Counted from the stretch's first letter, positions 10,952-21,929 are shown. The stretch is 64,000 nt of DNA from Puccinellia tenuiflora (GCA_012064385.1 QRDG01000529.1:1140512-1204511); one strand, 5' to 3'. A program made the numbers and translations. Notes: a model not told the origin generated them from the sequence alone.

Positions 10952-11464
10952 TGATATGGATCAACGTGATCCAATAGGGTTTTTGGCCCAATCTTTCACG
11001 GCGATCAACAACAGCAACAAGATAACAAACAAAGAGGTTCCGAGATAGATTAAAACGAACCCTCTTCGATTCCCCATGTTGGAACTGATCAGGATCAACT
11101 CCCACGCATGGTACCAAATCAGATCTTGAAGATCAGCAAGCAAACACAAGCATATGCGCCCCCAAACATTGGGACTTTTCTGGTGTAACTTTTATCTCGA
11201 AAATTCAACTCAAGCGAAGGAACCCTAATGCGCTCAGCCCCTTATATGAATGAGGTGGGGCGCACTGTAGCGCGGTACTGTAGCTACAGTACCGACCTAG
11301 TTGGACTTGGACTCAATACAAAACCGACCTGTTATAGGTTCGGCCCAAACACAAGTGGCACGCAGACCCAATTTAACACAACCTTAGACAAATTACATGC
11401 GTTTCAATAGCCTGTCCTAGAGTGTCAACCGACCATCACAATGCCCAGCACGATGCCCTCATCA
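10952..11464 (-). repeat. Family B LTR (B0)
   Basis: The 513-bp LTR is bounded by TGATATGG and CCTCATCA and is close to the two 520-bp LTRs of B1. On one side it has a PBS and gag, on the other a PPT and protease-side sequence, so internal DNA lies on both sides: a tandem (LTR-sharing) arrangement. Confidence 0.75.
11274..11291. promoter_or_regulatory. 18-bp perfect palindrome, B0 LTR copy
   Basis: Identical palindrome; in LTR orientation it lies about 25 bp upstream of the CATATAAGGGG box. Confidence 0.6.
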
Positions 11465-11681
11465 TCCTCCCCTTCTTGGAAAGGCGTTGTCCTCAACGCC
11501 GGAAGGTCTTCTCCAGCGCCTTGTGACTTCAAAATCTGCAACATCAAACTCGTGGGGTTCTGAAATTGGGCTTCACCTCATCTTCTGGAGGTATCTCAAC
11601 AGAAAAGAGTCCAAACTTGATAGTAAGTGGAGGTGGTGGCGCAATGGTAGGAATAGCAAATATCCTCCCCTCATCACCAGG
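11465..11681 (-). mobile_element. 3' internal end of a second B copy
   Basis: The sequence matches the protease-to-PPT region of B1 (23428-23645), including the polypurine tract AAGAAGGGGAGGA next to the LTR. It stops abruptly where an 18-bp palindrome of the next LTR begins. Confidence 0.65.
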
Positions 11682-12079
11682 TCTGTACTGTAGCTACAGT
11701 ACGCCCCTCCCCCTTTATATACTAGTCCAGCCGCCATAGATGAGTTTAGACCACGTTTAAGATAAACCCTAGTTCATGAGACTGCTGTAAGCATTCATCT
11801 TGAATCCTTGTCTCCAATTCGTTTCGATCTGGAGATCATATACTGCAAGTTAAGTGTGATCCGCTGTTCCATTGGGAATTAGTGAATTGCAATTATACCG
11901 TTTCGTGGTCGGCGGCTACGTGCGCAAGTGTGTGACGTTGTGAATATCCAAAGGGTTGAGAGCTGCTGCATTGGCATCAGGGATCAAGCGAGGAGAGTTC
12001 ATCGGCGACATACAAGTTATCTATCCATCATCATCATCACCACCGCAGCTTACTGAGAAGATCGGGCCACCCCTTATCA
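11682..12079 (+). repeat. Truncated 5' LTR of D-type element E
   Basis: The last 398 bp of a D-type LTR in plus orientation, ending CCCCTTATCA. It contains a TTTATATA box at about 11713 and aligns with the reverse complement of 47155-47550. The first half of the LTR is missing; the left edge abuts a B fragment. Confidence 0.75.
11685..11702. promoter_or_regulatory. 18-bp perfect palindrome, E LTR copy
   Basis: GTACTGTAGCTACAGTAC reads the same on both strands. It lies just upstream of the TTTATATA box of this LTR and at the breakpoint with B0. Other copies are at 11274, 23238, 43593, 47532 and 50311. Confidence 0.6.
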
Positions 12080-12667
12080 TCTTGGTATCAGATTCCACGG
12101 TTTACTCGGTGAGCATCCACAAATCCATCCCCGTAGATTAGTTTGAGTGTTTTTATCCTATCCAGAAAAAGCCAACAAAAAAAAAGAAGAGAGGGAAAAC
12201 AGGCCTGAAATTTTGTTGCTAGTTACTACAAGTTTGAGCTGTTTTACTTTCATGTTTGCACTAGTCCTTTGAGCAATCTTGTGCCTGTTTCATTGAGCTT
12301 GGCTAGTGTCTTTCAAGTGCTTTGCAACAAATTCTTCCATATAGTTGCTGGCCACATTTGTCTCCATAAGTGTGTGAGTTTCTATAGGTGAATTCTGTAT
12401 CACACAAACAACAAATAGGTTTTGTACGTTGGTGTTGTTAGGATTCCATACGTACAGCTCCACCATAAATCACCTTGCTTTGCCGTGTGACCGTTCTCAT
12501 ACCCTGGTATTCACTTCATCACATCCGTGCATTAGTCATCTATTCGAACGGGTAAGCTTTTGCTATTCACTTTGGAACGGTAAGATTTCCTTTTCTTGTC
12601 AGTTTTTTAGTGAGTTGTGAGAGTTCCACCAAACAGATTTTTGATTTAGTGCACTAACCTACTAATC
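12080..12667 (+). mobile_element. PBS and leader of element E
   Basis: TGGTATCAGATTCCA starts at 12083, three bases after the LTR. The leader to 12667 is non-coding. Its end (TATTCACTTTGGAACGGTAAG) resembles the leader of D2 near 63930, supporting a common family. Confidence 0.7.
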
Positions 12668-13327
12668 ATGTCTTCTAGTGGTGTTGATGTGATGCAGAAA
12701 AAGGCTGATGATGCTACTGTAACATGGAGGGAATATGAAGCTCTCCGTGATCATTTGACAGGGATTATAGATAGATCCACTGCGACCATTGATGGTGATA
12801 TTCAGGCCATACAAATTAAAGTGGATGCAACTGAAAATACAGTCAATGCTATGCAAACACAAGTCACTGATCTTCAGACAAGTATTCAGCAATTGACAAC
12901 TTCAGTTAATGGCCTGCGTGTAGCTGTTGAACAACGCCACCGTGACGGCCATGGAGATGATGATAGTGTCCATGGAGACAATGAGCACATGCTGGGCAAT
13001 AATGGTCGTGGCCGTGGACTGGGTGCTTGGCCACCACCACATCTTGGTGCTCGGCGTGTACCACTTCAGGAGGAGGATAGCTTGGGCAAGCCCAAATTCA
13101 CTATCCCAAAATTTGAGGGCACCCCTGATGTGGAAGAGTATCTTACTTGGGAGCTCAAGATTGAAAAATTGTGGCGTTTGCATGACTACACTGAAGATAG
13201 GAAGGTTAAACTTGCTCCCTATGAATTTGATGGTTATGCATTACGTTGGTGGGAAAGCATTGTGAGTAACCGTCGAGATGACAATGAACTTCCTGTTCTT
13301 TCATGGCGTGAGATGAAGGAGGTTATG
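12668..13327 (+). CDS. gag: gag (N-terminal part) of element E, cut by D2
   Basis: The capsid polyprotein of a gypsy element packages RNA in cytoplasmic particles. The ATG at 12668 opens a frame of 220 codons. Residues about 35-85 form a hydroxyl- and Gln-rich helical stretch likely to be coiled coil. From about residue 140 the retrotransposon gag domain is visible (EGTPDVEEYLTWELKIEKLW, then YALRWWESI). It ends in WREMKEVM, where D2 is inserted; the stop at 13328-13330 belongs to the D2 LTR. Zinc knuckle, protease and pol would lie beyond the right end of the window. It is a clear homologue of the D2 gag. No frameshift is seen in the retained part. Confidence 0.8.
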
Positions 13328-13641
13328 TGATAAGGGTTGGCCCAATCTTCTCAGTGAGTTGAAGATGTAGAGGATGGATTGAAGAATCGATAACTCGTGT
13401 GATACTGATGAACTCTCCCGGCTGATCCCTATTGCCAATGCAACAGATTGCAACCCCAAGGATATTCTCAACTCCACACGCTTGCACAAGTAGCCACCGA
13501 CTACAAGTGGTCCTGTACCTCCTTATTCCCAATGGAACAGCAGATAACACGCAGAATTTGCAAGCAGTAACAATACTTCAAGATGAATGCTTAGCAGTTC
13601 AATCTAGAAAGCTAGGGTTTTAGTTTTATCGTAGTCTAACC
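13328..13641 (-). repeat. D2 3' LTR, outer segment
   Basis: It starts TGATAAGGGTTGGCCC and is the U5 side of the LTR. The last five bases (TAACC) are the target site of A1 and recur at 45988-45992. Confidence 0.8.
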
Positions 13642-13917
13642 TGATGTAGCCCCACAGGTGGACAAACACCATGGACACCATGCCGATTGGCCCAATGACA
13701 AGATCAAGAGTCAAAGCCTTTCATGAAAAGGTGACCTCGCTCCTCTCGATGTGTGACCTCGACCTCCCTTTGAATTGTTTGCTACCTCATGCCGGTACCT
13801 TGTGTATACTCAGGATCCACCCGGAAGATGACCCATAATGGAGTCAAGAAGATGGCCAAGAGGAAATCCAAGAAGATGGGCAAGAAGAGGAAGAAGGAGG
13901 CAAAAGCTCAAGGAGGA

Positions 13918-14243
13918 GCCAGCCGGCCTCCAGGCCGGCCTGGGCCGGCCCCCAGGCCGGACCCCCACCCGAGTCGGCCGGCCTCCAGGCCGGCCTAGGC
14001 CGGCCCCCAGGCCGGACCTCCACCCGACGCAGCCGGCCTCTAGGCCGGCCCAGGCCGGTTTCCAGGCCGGACCTCCACCCGACGCAGCCGGCCTCCAGGC
14101 CGGCCTAGGCCGGTTTCCAGGCCGGCCCTCCACCCGACGCAGCCGGCCTCCAGGCCGGCCTAGGCCGGTTTCCAGGCCGGGTCTCCACCCGACGCAGCCG
14201 GCCTCCATGCCGGCCTAGGCCGGTTTCCAGGCCGGATCCCCAC
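13918..14243. repeat. GGCCGG minisatellite in A1 5' LTR
   Basis: Five to six tandem units of about 56 bp, each with CGACGCAGCC, GGCCTCCAGGCCGG, CCTAGGCC and GGTTTCCAGGCCGG. It is dense in GGCC and CCGG palindromes and in CpG and CNG sites. It ends about 27 bp before the TATA box. Confidence 0.85.
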
Positions 14244-14269
14244 CTCCCTGCCTCGTTTTGTACTAAGAC

Positions 14270-14278
14270 TATAAATAG
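14270..14278 (+). promoter_or_regulatory. TATA box of A1 5' LTR
   Basis: TATAAATAG occurs right after the minisatellite and before a pyrimidine-rich stretch. The same box is at 45577 in the 3' LTR and, reversed, in the A2 and solo LTR copies. Confidence 0.7.
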
Positions 14279-14682
14279 CTTTCCCCTTTCCCCATTTGAG
14301 GTTAGACTGAATTTGAGACTTGTGTGAGCTATGCTCCCCCTCCCTCGTAGCTAGGGTGCCTCGTTGAGGTAGATCTTGTTGTTGCTACTCTTTCACTACG
14401 GTGTCTCTAGTAGTGCAAACCAATCTTTCACTGCGGTGATTCTATTGGATCGGTGGATCGGCCGGTAAGAGCAATCGGTTTCAACAAGAGTAAGTTTGGC
14501 TTTGATTCTTCGATCCAAAGGCTACCTTTTTGAGGGTTTGTTGTTGGGTGGAGTTCTCAGCAGGATTTGCTAGTTATCCTTGTGTTTTGCCCACGAATCT
14601 CCCTCGCTACCCTCCGTGTTCTTCGTGTTCATCCCCGTTTTCCCCTCAAATCCGTGAAGATCGGGCCTAGCCCTACATCATT

Positions 14683-14698
14683 TGGTATCAGAGCAAGG
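14683..14698 (+). other. Primer-binding site of A1
   Basis: TGGTATCAGAGCAAGG starts two bases after the LTR. It fits the 3' end of plant initiator tRNA-Met. Confidence 0.85.
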
Positions 14699-15791
14699 GT
14701 TTCCACGGATTTGGATCGTGTTTCCACCTTTTATTAGCCATTTGTCCACCAAAATTTTTCTTTCCCATACCAATTTCGAAAATTCAAAATAAATAAATAA
14801 ATATAGCCCATATGGATTTCGTTCGATCTTTCGATTTGGTGAGCGATTTGTGGTTTTGATCCACGGATCTCGTGCTTAAGACCTTTTCCCCACTTTCCGT
14901 TGGTGTTTTCCGGAGGCCTTTTCCGCTCCAAGCCCAAGCGTGCCGCGCAATTCGTCGCCGGCGGTACTACTGTCCGAACGGCCGTTACTACCGCCCACAA
15001 TCGGTCTTACCGCCCATTCGGCCGGTGCTACTGCCGCACGACTATTCACCGACTTCATCTTCTTGTCGCTTCATCGCTACCTCGACAGCATCAAAGGTAT
15101 AGCTTCCGACACATCCCTTTCCATTTCGCGAAACTTTTTCCTAGGAGCTAGCTCTTCATAGTGTGAGCATTGCACTAGTGTGACACCAAGTGACCATATC
15201 ATAATCTTGTGAGCATCTAGTTGTAGCGGACTCGGCTCGGGCAAAAGCATAAAGCAAAAGAGAAATAGAAAAGATTCAAAAAAAAAAGAAGAGAAAAGCC
15301 GAGCCGTGATCCTAGTCATCCTCAAGCTCCAATTACCAATAGAGAAATGGGTACACTTATGCAAATCGGGTGCTCCTTCCCATACACTTGAGCTAGTTGT
15401 CCTTCGAGAGGTGGTGCGGCACGAGCATAGTCTTCGTTAGGTCAAAGTTGCTCCTCCCTATAGTCGCACCATCCACGTTTGTCTCCACGTGTGAGTCTCC
15501 TTTGTTTCTCGGATTGTGTGGTTAGTCTCTTTTGTTTCTTGATCTTTGTGGTTATCTTCCACTTGTTGCAATAGCCTTTTTGTTGGTTTCGTTTCGATTT
15601 CTTGCCACTTTACCATACCTAAGCTCCACATAAGTGTGTGTGTGAGTCGCTTTTGGATCACTAATCAACCAACTCTTACCCTTGTGACACTTTTGTCTCG
15701 GAAGGCAGGCCCATTGGTCCAATACTATCCACCAAGGTAAGAGCGGTTATTAGCCACCACATATTCCACATATCACTTGTGTTTGCTTATC
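14699..15791 (+). mobile_element. Non-coding leader of A1
   Basis: About 1.1 kb between PBS and gag start. No ORF has family resemblance. A2 carries the same leader at 59208-60254 with small indels. Confidence 0.75.
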
Positions 15792-17170
15792 ATGGCTAGG
15801 GAAGAACAAGGCGCTGACTTCGGCAAACAAGCGGAGTCCCTTAGGAGGTACATCGACGACAACTTACGCCGCTATGAGGAGCGTCATCATGCCGGCAACG
15901 TGAAAACGCTGAGCGTTTCGCTCAACTACAAGACATCCAATGCGTGAGTGATGAGCGTTCCATTCGTATCGAGGGCCTGCTTCTCGAAAGACGACACCGG
16001 CACTCTTCAAGACCAAGCTCAAGGTCTTCACACCGTTCCGACGCAAGAAGCAAAGCTCCAAGCGACGTTGGTCAAGGTCCACAAAACGGCCGCCATCACC
16101 ACGAGATGCCTCATCAACAAGCGAACATGGATCCTCAACAACACCAAGACCAACATTGTCAAGAAGAGCCGCACCCCCAATCGATCGTACACCATCAACA
16201 ACATCAAGATCGCCATCGACAAGAAATTCCAATTCCAAATGTTAACTTGGATCCCCCACACCGCCATGAGCACAATCGACATCATCGTCATGATCTACCT
16301 CCACATCGAGCCCGCCGAGTGCCATTGGACGACAATCATGTTGATATTGAAGATGACGAGGATTATGTTCCACACCACCATCCAAGGCATCGTCACTGAG
16401 ACCGCCATCGCCACCATGATGATGATGATGAGGATGATCACAAGAACCGCTTCAATCCTCCCAAGCTCGTCATTCCTAAGTTCCATGGCACCAACGACCC
16501 GGAGGACTACATGGCATGGGAATCCAAGGTCTCCAAGCTATTTCGAGTCTACAAGGTGCCGCAAGACAAACGAGTTGACCTCGCATCCCTCGAGTTCGAA
16601 GGCTATGCGCAACTATAGTGGGAACAACTCCAAGCATCCTTTGAAGACCCAATCGACACATGGAATGACATGAAGAAGGAAATGCACAAGCGCTTTGTGC
16701 CACATCATTATGCGCGAGATTTGTACAAGAAGCTACAAGAACTCAAGCAAGGTATCAAGACGGTCGACGAGTACTACAAGGAGATGGAGTCCACTCTCTC
16801 CCGTGCACACATTGTAGAGTCCGAGGAACAATCAATGGCACGCTTCTTGAACGGCCTCACGTACCCCATCAAGAAGATAGTGGAATTCCAACCTTATGAG
16901 AACCTTGTTGAGCTAGTTCATCAAGCCATGAAGGCCGAGCGCCAAGTCGCCGAAGAACTCAAGTATGTCAAGGCCAAGTCCTTCTTCGCCACTAGAGCTT
17001 CTTCATCAACACAACCCATCACTCAAGTCCAAGCTCAAGGCAATATCAAAAGTCCTACACCGCAACCCACTACAACCTCCAAGAAGACGTCGCCCTCACC
17101 CCAAGCCACCAAGTGTGGAGGTCAAGGGCACAAGTCATTTGAGTGTACCAACAAGAAGGTGATGATCGTC
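15792..17170 (+). pseudogene. gag: gag of A1, broken
   Basis: The ATG at 15792 starts MAREEQGADFGKQAESLRRY. A one-base loss near 15895 (A2 keeps the base) shifts the frame; the original frame resumes in a His/Arg/Gln-rich region. In-frame TGA at 16397-16399 and TAG at 16616-16618 (A2 has TGG there) follow. The gag domain (DYMAWESK, then FVPHHYARDLYKKLQEL, then VDEYYKEMES) is at 16507-16800. The zinc knuckle has lost seven residues including the first Cys pair (ATK-CGGQGHKSFEC against ATKSYITCYKCGGQGH in A2), so it could not bind zinc normally. Confidence 0.8.
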
Positions 17171-18521
17171 AATGAAAATGGAGACTATGAGTCTATGAGT
17201 GAAGATGAGTACCACGCATTGAACAAGGTGGCCACGATGCAAAGCTTGGATGACGCCGATGATTACATCTATTGTGATGGTGACCCCAACCCCACTCTAG
17301 TTGTCACTCGAGTCTTGACTGCTATCAACCAAGGTGATGACGCTCAAAGATGCAACTTGTTCCAAACCAAGGCCGGCATCAACGGCAAATCAATCAAGGT
17401 AATCATTGATGGTGGGAGTTGTCACAACTTGGCAAGCAAGGAGCTATGTGAGAAACTCAACTTGACGTACAAGAAGCACCCCAATCCTTACCATGTGCAA
17501 TGGCTTAGTGACTCCGGCACCGTGAAGATCCAACACACGGTTCAAGTATCCTTCAAAATTGGCTCTTACGAGGACACGGTGGATTGTGATGTGGTACCAA
17601 TGTCGGTTTGCCACTTACTTCTTGGCCGGCCTTGGCAATTTGACAAGGCCGCTACTCATGATGGGCGCACCAACTATTATAGCTTCAAATGGAACAATAA
17701 GATCCTAGTGCTCCGCCCAATGACTCCAAGCCAAATCATCGCCGACAATGCCAAGACAATTGTAAGAGCGCAAGAAAAACAATCCCCTAGTGAGTTGAGT
17801 GGTGAGAGAGCGAACCACATTCACGTGAGTGAGAGCCACAAGCCAAATATGAGTGAGAAAGGGAAAAGAGTGAGTCCCGGCGTAGTCTTGTTAGCCACCA
17901 AAAGTGAGATGAGAGAAGCGAGAGCAAACCCATCCACTTTCCACTTCGTGCTCTTATGCAAAGGAGATGGCAACGACACTAACGACTTAACCCAAGTTCC
18001 TCTGTCTATGTTGTCTATTTTGCAGGAATTCAAAGATGTCTTTTCGGATGAGCTACCTCAAGGACTTCCTCCCCTCCGTGGAATCGAGCATCGCATCGAC
18101 CTCATTCCCGGCGCCCCTCTACCCAATAGAGCGCCATACCGCACCAACCCCGAGGAGACAAAGGAGATCGAGCGCCAAATTCAAGAACTCCTCGCCAAGG
18201 GACATGTTCGTGAAAGCTTGAGTCCGTGCGCCGTTCCGGTCATCCTCGTCCCCAAGCAAGACGACACACTCCGAATGTGCATGGATTGCCGTCCCATCAA
18301 CAATATCACGGTGAGGTATCGACATCCTATCCCACGACTTGATGACATGCTAGATGAGCTTAGTGGTGCCACGATCTTCTCCAAAATTGATTTGAAAAGT
18401 GGTTATCACCAAATCCGTATGCATGAAGGAGATGAATGGAAAACCGCATTTAAAACAAAACTTGGTCTTTATGAGTGGCTTGTCATGACCTTTGGTCTTT
18501 CCAATGCTCCTTCCACCTTTA
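16670..18521 (+). CDS. pol: gag end, protease and RT N-terminal half of A1
   Basis: One open frame, 617 codons to the CACTA-1 junction. It contains the damaged zinc knuckle (about residue 150), the aspartic protease active site IIDGGSCHNL (about residue 245; DGGS, one conserved Asp per monomer), then RT: APYRTNPEETKEIERQIQEL, the CMDCRPINN motif, LDELSGATIFSKIDL with a catalytic Asp, and SGYHQIRM. MPFG reads MTFG here (Pro to Thr). It is interrupted in NAPSTF, just before the YVDD-like box. The CACTA excision product would restore the frame at the TTA duplication only if the footprint were exact. Confidence 0.85.
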
Positions 18522-18799
18522 CACTACAAGAAATATGTCAACTAGTGACCTTCTGTCAGTGACCATGAAAAAATTAGTCATAGATCTTTGGGTCCAAATT
18601 TTAGAGATTCAGGGCTTCAGGCGCGAGACAGCCAGCCAATGAGACGCGAAGAACAACCTTCATGCAGATCACCCCGTTGGATGTGATCCGAACCGTCCGT
18701 CACCCACCCATCCAACGGTGGAGCTCGTCCCGAAAAAACAAAACGCCGCACTTTAGAGAAAAAAATCGGAGGAGCGCGCTCGCGGCGCGCGGTCCAAAT

Positions 18800-19310
18800 T
18801 CTAGATCGAATCCCACCACTCCGGAACTGCTAACCCTAACCACTTTCCCCATCCTCCAGGGCTCCAGATCGAAACTCACACCGAAACCCTAGCGCCCACC
18901 ACTCGTCTATCCTCTCCCCTCGCTGCCCGTCCCGATTTCTCTCCGCCGGCGACCACCCATTTCCCTTCCCAGGTCCTACCTCCTCCTACCTCCTCGACGC
19001 CACGGACGAACGCCGCCCTCCTCGCCATCGACGATGCCGACGAGCGGTGTGGGCGGGGGCTGCTGGGCTCTCCACACCTCTCCCTCCCAAGGCGGCGCGC
19101 AGGAGCAGCTCGGCACCTTCCTCTCCCTCCCTAGCTGACGCGACTGCAAGCATGGTAGGAGACTAGAGGACGGTGCTCCCTTCCGGCGAGGACGCGTCGC
19201 AAGAGGACCCACGGCGCCTTCGCCGACTTGCTCGTCGCCCGCGCATTTTCCCTCCATCCGCCGTGAAGACGAGCGTTGGCGCTGCTCGATCCGCTAGAGA
19301 GGTATGATCC
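18800..19310 (+). other. GC-rich gene-like leader within CACTA-1
   Basis: A CT-rich, plant 5' UTR-like segment (CGAAACCCTAGCGCCC near 18885) runs into GC-rich sequence. It ends in a possible splice donor (GAG then GTATGATCC near 19301). No convincing coding frame is seen. It may be a captured gene start or the ancestral transposase leader. Confidence 0.3.
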
Positions 19311-20324
19311 GCTAAGATACACAAGCAGCCACGGACTGTCTTGAAAGAGTAGATAAATAAAGGCACCAGTGCTTTAAAATCCATACTGTCTTGTGGTTAT
19401 TCTAAGATTAATGTCGACATGTGGCGGTTGCCAATTGCCACTTTGCCAGTATTCAGTGAAATATAGTTTTCAAATGAGTCAGCACTTGTCATAAAACATA
19501 AAGATTTATGCATGTTTATTGCCCAATATCATCTATTCTTTTCATAGGATTTGCTCTATACACAAATTTGTATGAATTGCCACCGCTGTTTCTGAAGAAC
19601 ACTTAGTGCTATAAAAGATCAACATAATGCTGTATTCCCAATTGGTCATTCCGTCGTTGTCTGGTGACATGACTACACTTTCTTAGAAAGATGAACTGCA
19701 GTCATCCATGGTTAATTTTTGTAGTAACTAGTGTCTACATAACTATTTGCAGGGATGGGGAGTGTGACATAGGTCCTGAAGAAATTGCTACTTATTATTC
19801 AGCGCCAGTGTAAAGTGGTTGACCTGGGTATTCTAGTAGTTGAAAGAAAGTTTACTCTGAATTCTATTTTTTGTTATTTATTAGTCACTTTGTACAGTTT
19901 CAGTATCCATCTGACTATCGTACTTTTGCATGCCATTTTCCATCAACCTTTTAATAACTGATCACCGAAGTAGTTTACTTCTTAGAGTTGATATTCACTA
20001 CGCATGATCTGCTTGTCCAACCCAATAAAACTGATGTGAGTTACAAGAGTTTATAATGTAAGCATTTTATGATTTGTATAAATTTCTAGTTTATTTGAAC
20101 TCATATTGGCTTATGGACTTGGTGATCTGCTTGAGAAGTTCAACTTGTCTTTCATGTGCGGATTTTTTTTTACCGAATAGTACCAGTCCATCACATTCAA
20201 CTACACATCAATCTGTTACTCTTGTTTTTCTGTAAATAATATTGAAGGATCCAAATGCACTATACAGGGTCAAAAGTTTCTGGTGGTGGTGGTCTCGACC
20301 TGCCCCTATGGTTTGGGTTGTGTA

Positions 20325-20460
20325 GAGGTACATGGTGGTGGCGCTGCGGTGCGCCACCTTCATCGCGCTGGGCCACATGTGCCACCATCTGCCCACTACA
20401 CCGAGTGCATCGTCCAATGCTTCATTGTCCGCACCATCTTCACGGTCCCTGGTATGCTAC
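20325..20460 (+). other. Possible captured exon in CACTA-1 (unidentified)
   Basis: A GC-rich island in AT-rich surroundings reads, in one frame, YMVVALRCATFIALGHMCHH, a hydrophobic segment like a membrane helix, and has no stop for about 90 codons. Neighbouring sequence is intron-like. I cannot name the source gene; chance is possible. Confidence 0.25.
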
Positions 20461-20559
20461 GTAATCTCGCGCTTTGCAGCCCCCTTGTGTCAGATATCTG
20501 TAGGATCAATCTGGAGTGTGTTAAACCTGAACTTGAGACTGCACTACAGTCCAGTTACA

Positions 20560-21689
20560 TTGTCTGACAGCTTTCAACCTGAACTGATGTTTTCATTTGT
20601 TTGCACATATACTGATTAGGATAGCTGCTGCAATTATTTATCTCTCCAATTTGTACCCTTAGCTAAATGATCGAGGCTTTGATGTGCAAGATCTTCAACC
20701 TTGTTTCCTTATTTGTGCATGTCGTCTCCTCAGTAGTACTTGTTTCTCCTCTGCTGTAGTTCTCAAGATGCGCAAACTGCTGGTCTGAAACAATCAACCC
20801 CACTGGAATGCCGTTGTATTAGACATTAAGCATAAAGTATCAGTTGTAAGGTGTATTAAACTATCCCAAGTCCTAATATTTTTTGATGTGAATGTAAAGT
20901 GTCATATGGTATACAAATCAAACTATTCATTGTTTAGTTGTTATGTGTATGCTAAGCAATTCAACGCCCAATTTTGATGAATAGGCCTATTCGGCTATTC
21001 CTGATTATTTGTAGAATGATAAAATACTGGTGTCTTTAGATTTTATTTAAAAATACTGCCATCATGTCTACTATCAATGACGTATATCTTTTGTTCTCTT
21101 TTGAATGCACAGATGTTTTGAATCAGCCATTCATTGCCAAGGAAGAAGCAGTATTTGAAGAAATATGTTCATGCAACTCCATGTTTTGTCGCTGTTAATT
21201 ACTGGTTAGGCTAGTTCTTTTTCCTACTGTTCTAGAGGATTTCAGCAGCTGTATGCTTTATGCTGGAGGTTGCTGGGACCTGTATGAAATACGAATGTGA
21301 TGTAAATTTGTAGAATATCTAATCTGAAATATTTCTGTAAAACTCACCTAATTGGGCTTACACTGACATATATTGTTATTCGATCTGGATTGAAAATGCT
21401 TGTGTAATGGGCTGTTGTTGACTGTAAAGAGGCCAAGGCCCAAATTATATTGGAACACAAAAAAGAAATGAAAAAATAATTTAGGCCTGAACATTCCAGG
21501 GCCCAAGAAATAAAATGCACAGAAAATATTGGGCTTGGCTCGTTTAGCAAAATTCAATTTGTTCGAAAAAAGAAACATTAATGGGCCGAATTATTGGGCT
21601 CAGCCCATGGAACGAACTCAACTGGATTGGGCTGATTTTAATTTACGACCATTTCGATTGGTCACAATTTTACCACGTCAGCTTTGCCA
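20560..21689. other. CACTA-1 right half, no gene seen
   Basis: AT-rich, intron- or UTR-like DNA with no ORF of note before the right subterminal repeats. Confidence 0.5.
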
Positions 21690-21929
21690 CGTTGGATCTG
21701 ACGTGGTCTGGCCAGATTGTTAGTGACCAAAAAATTGGTCATAACATCTGTGACCTTTTATTTTGGTCATAACCGTCTATGACCAATTCCTCAAAAAGGT
21801 CACGTAGTTTCATTAGTGACGCTCATCTTTTGACCAACAATTTTTGGTCACAAAAAGGTCATAAATGAAAAAATGTGACCATTCAGTGACCAATATGGAG
21901 GGTCACCAGATAACATATTTGTTGTAGTG

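Larger units (their letters stand above)
13642..14680 (+). repeat. 5' LTR of A1
   Basis: TGATGTAGCCCC to CCTACATCA, 1039 bp. It contains, in order, the end of the polyprotein frame (GPMTRSRVKA motif near 13688), the GGCCGG minisatellite, a TATAAATAG box, and the U5 region. It aligns along its length with the 3' LTR, differing mainly in array copy number. Confidence 0.92.
18522..21929 (+). mobile_element. CACTA-1, non-autonomous, 3.4 kb, TSD TTA
   Basis: The left end is CACTACAAGAAATATG and the right end, reversed, CACTACAACAAATATG. TTA flanks it at 18519-18521 and 21930-21932. Subterminal direct and inverted copies of GGTCA(C/T)-type motifs crowd both ends (18545-18590; 21690-21925). No transposase ORF is present. 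Termini and subterminal motifs are close to those of CACTA-2, so the CACTA-2 type proteins probably move it (inference). Confidence 0.93.

Noticed and set aside
13789..14218. Pro/Arg-rich ORFs over the minisatellites (also at 45099, 46189, 53764, 60723)
   Set aside because: GGCC-rich repeats are open in several frames on both strands. Only the frame continuous with integrase (as in A2 54427-53984) may be translated; the rest are shadows.
15948..16673. 241-codon ORF rich in Thr, Ile and Met overlapping gag of A1 (mirror at 58325-59047)
   Set aside because: It is in a different frame from gag and exists because the His/Arg/Gln-coding repeats are open in another frame; no domain.
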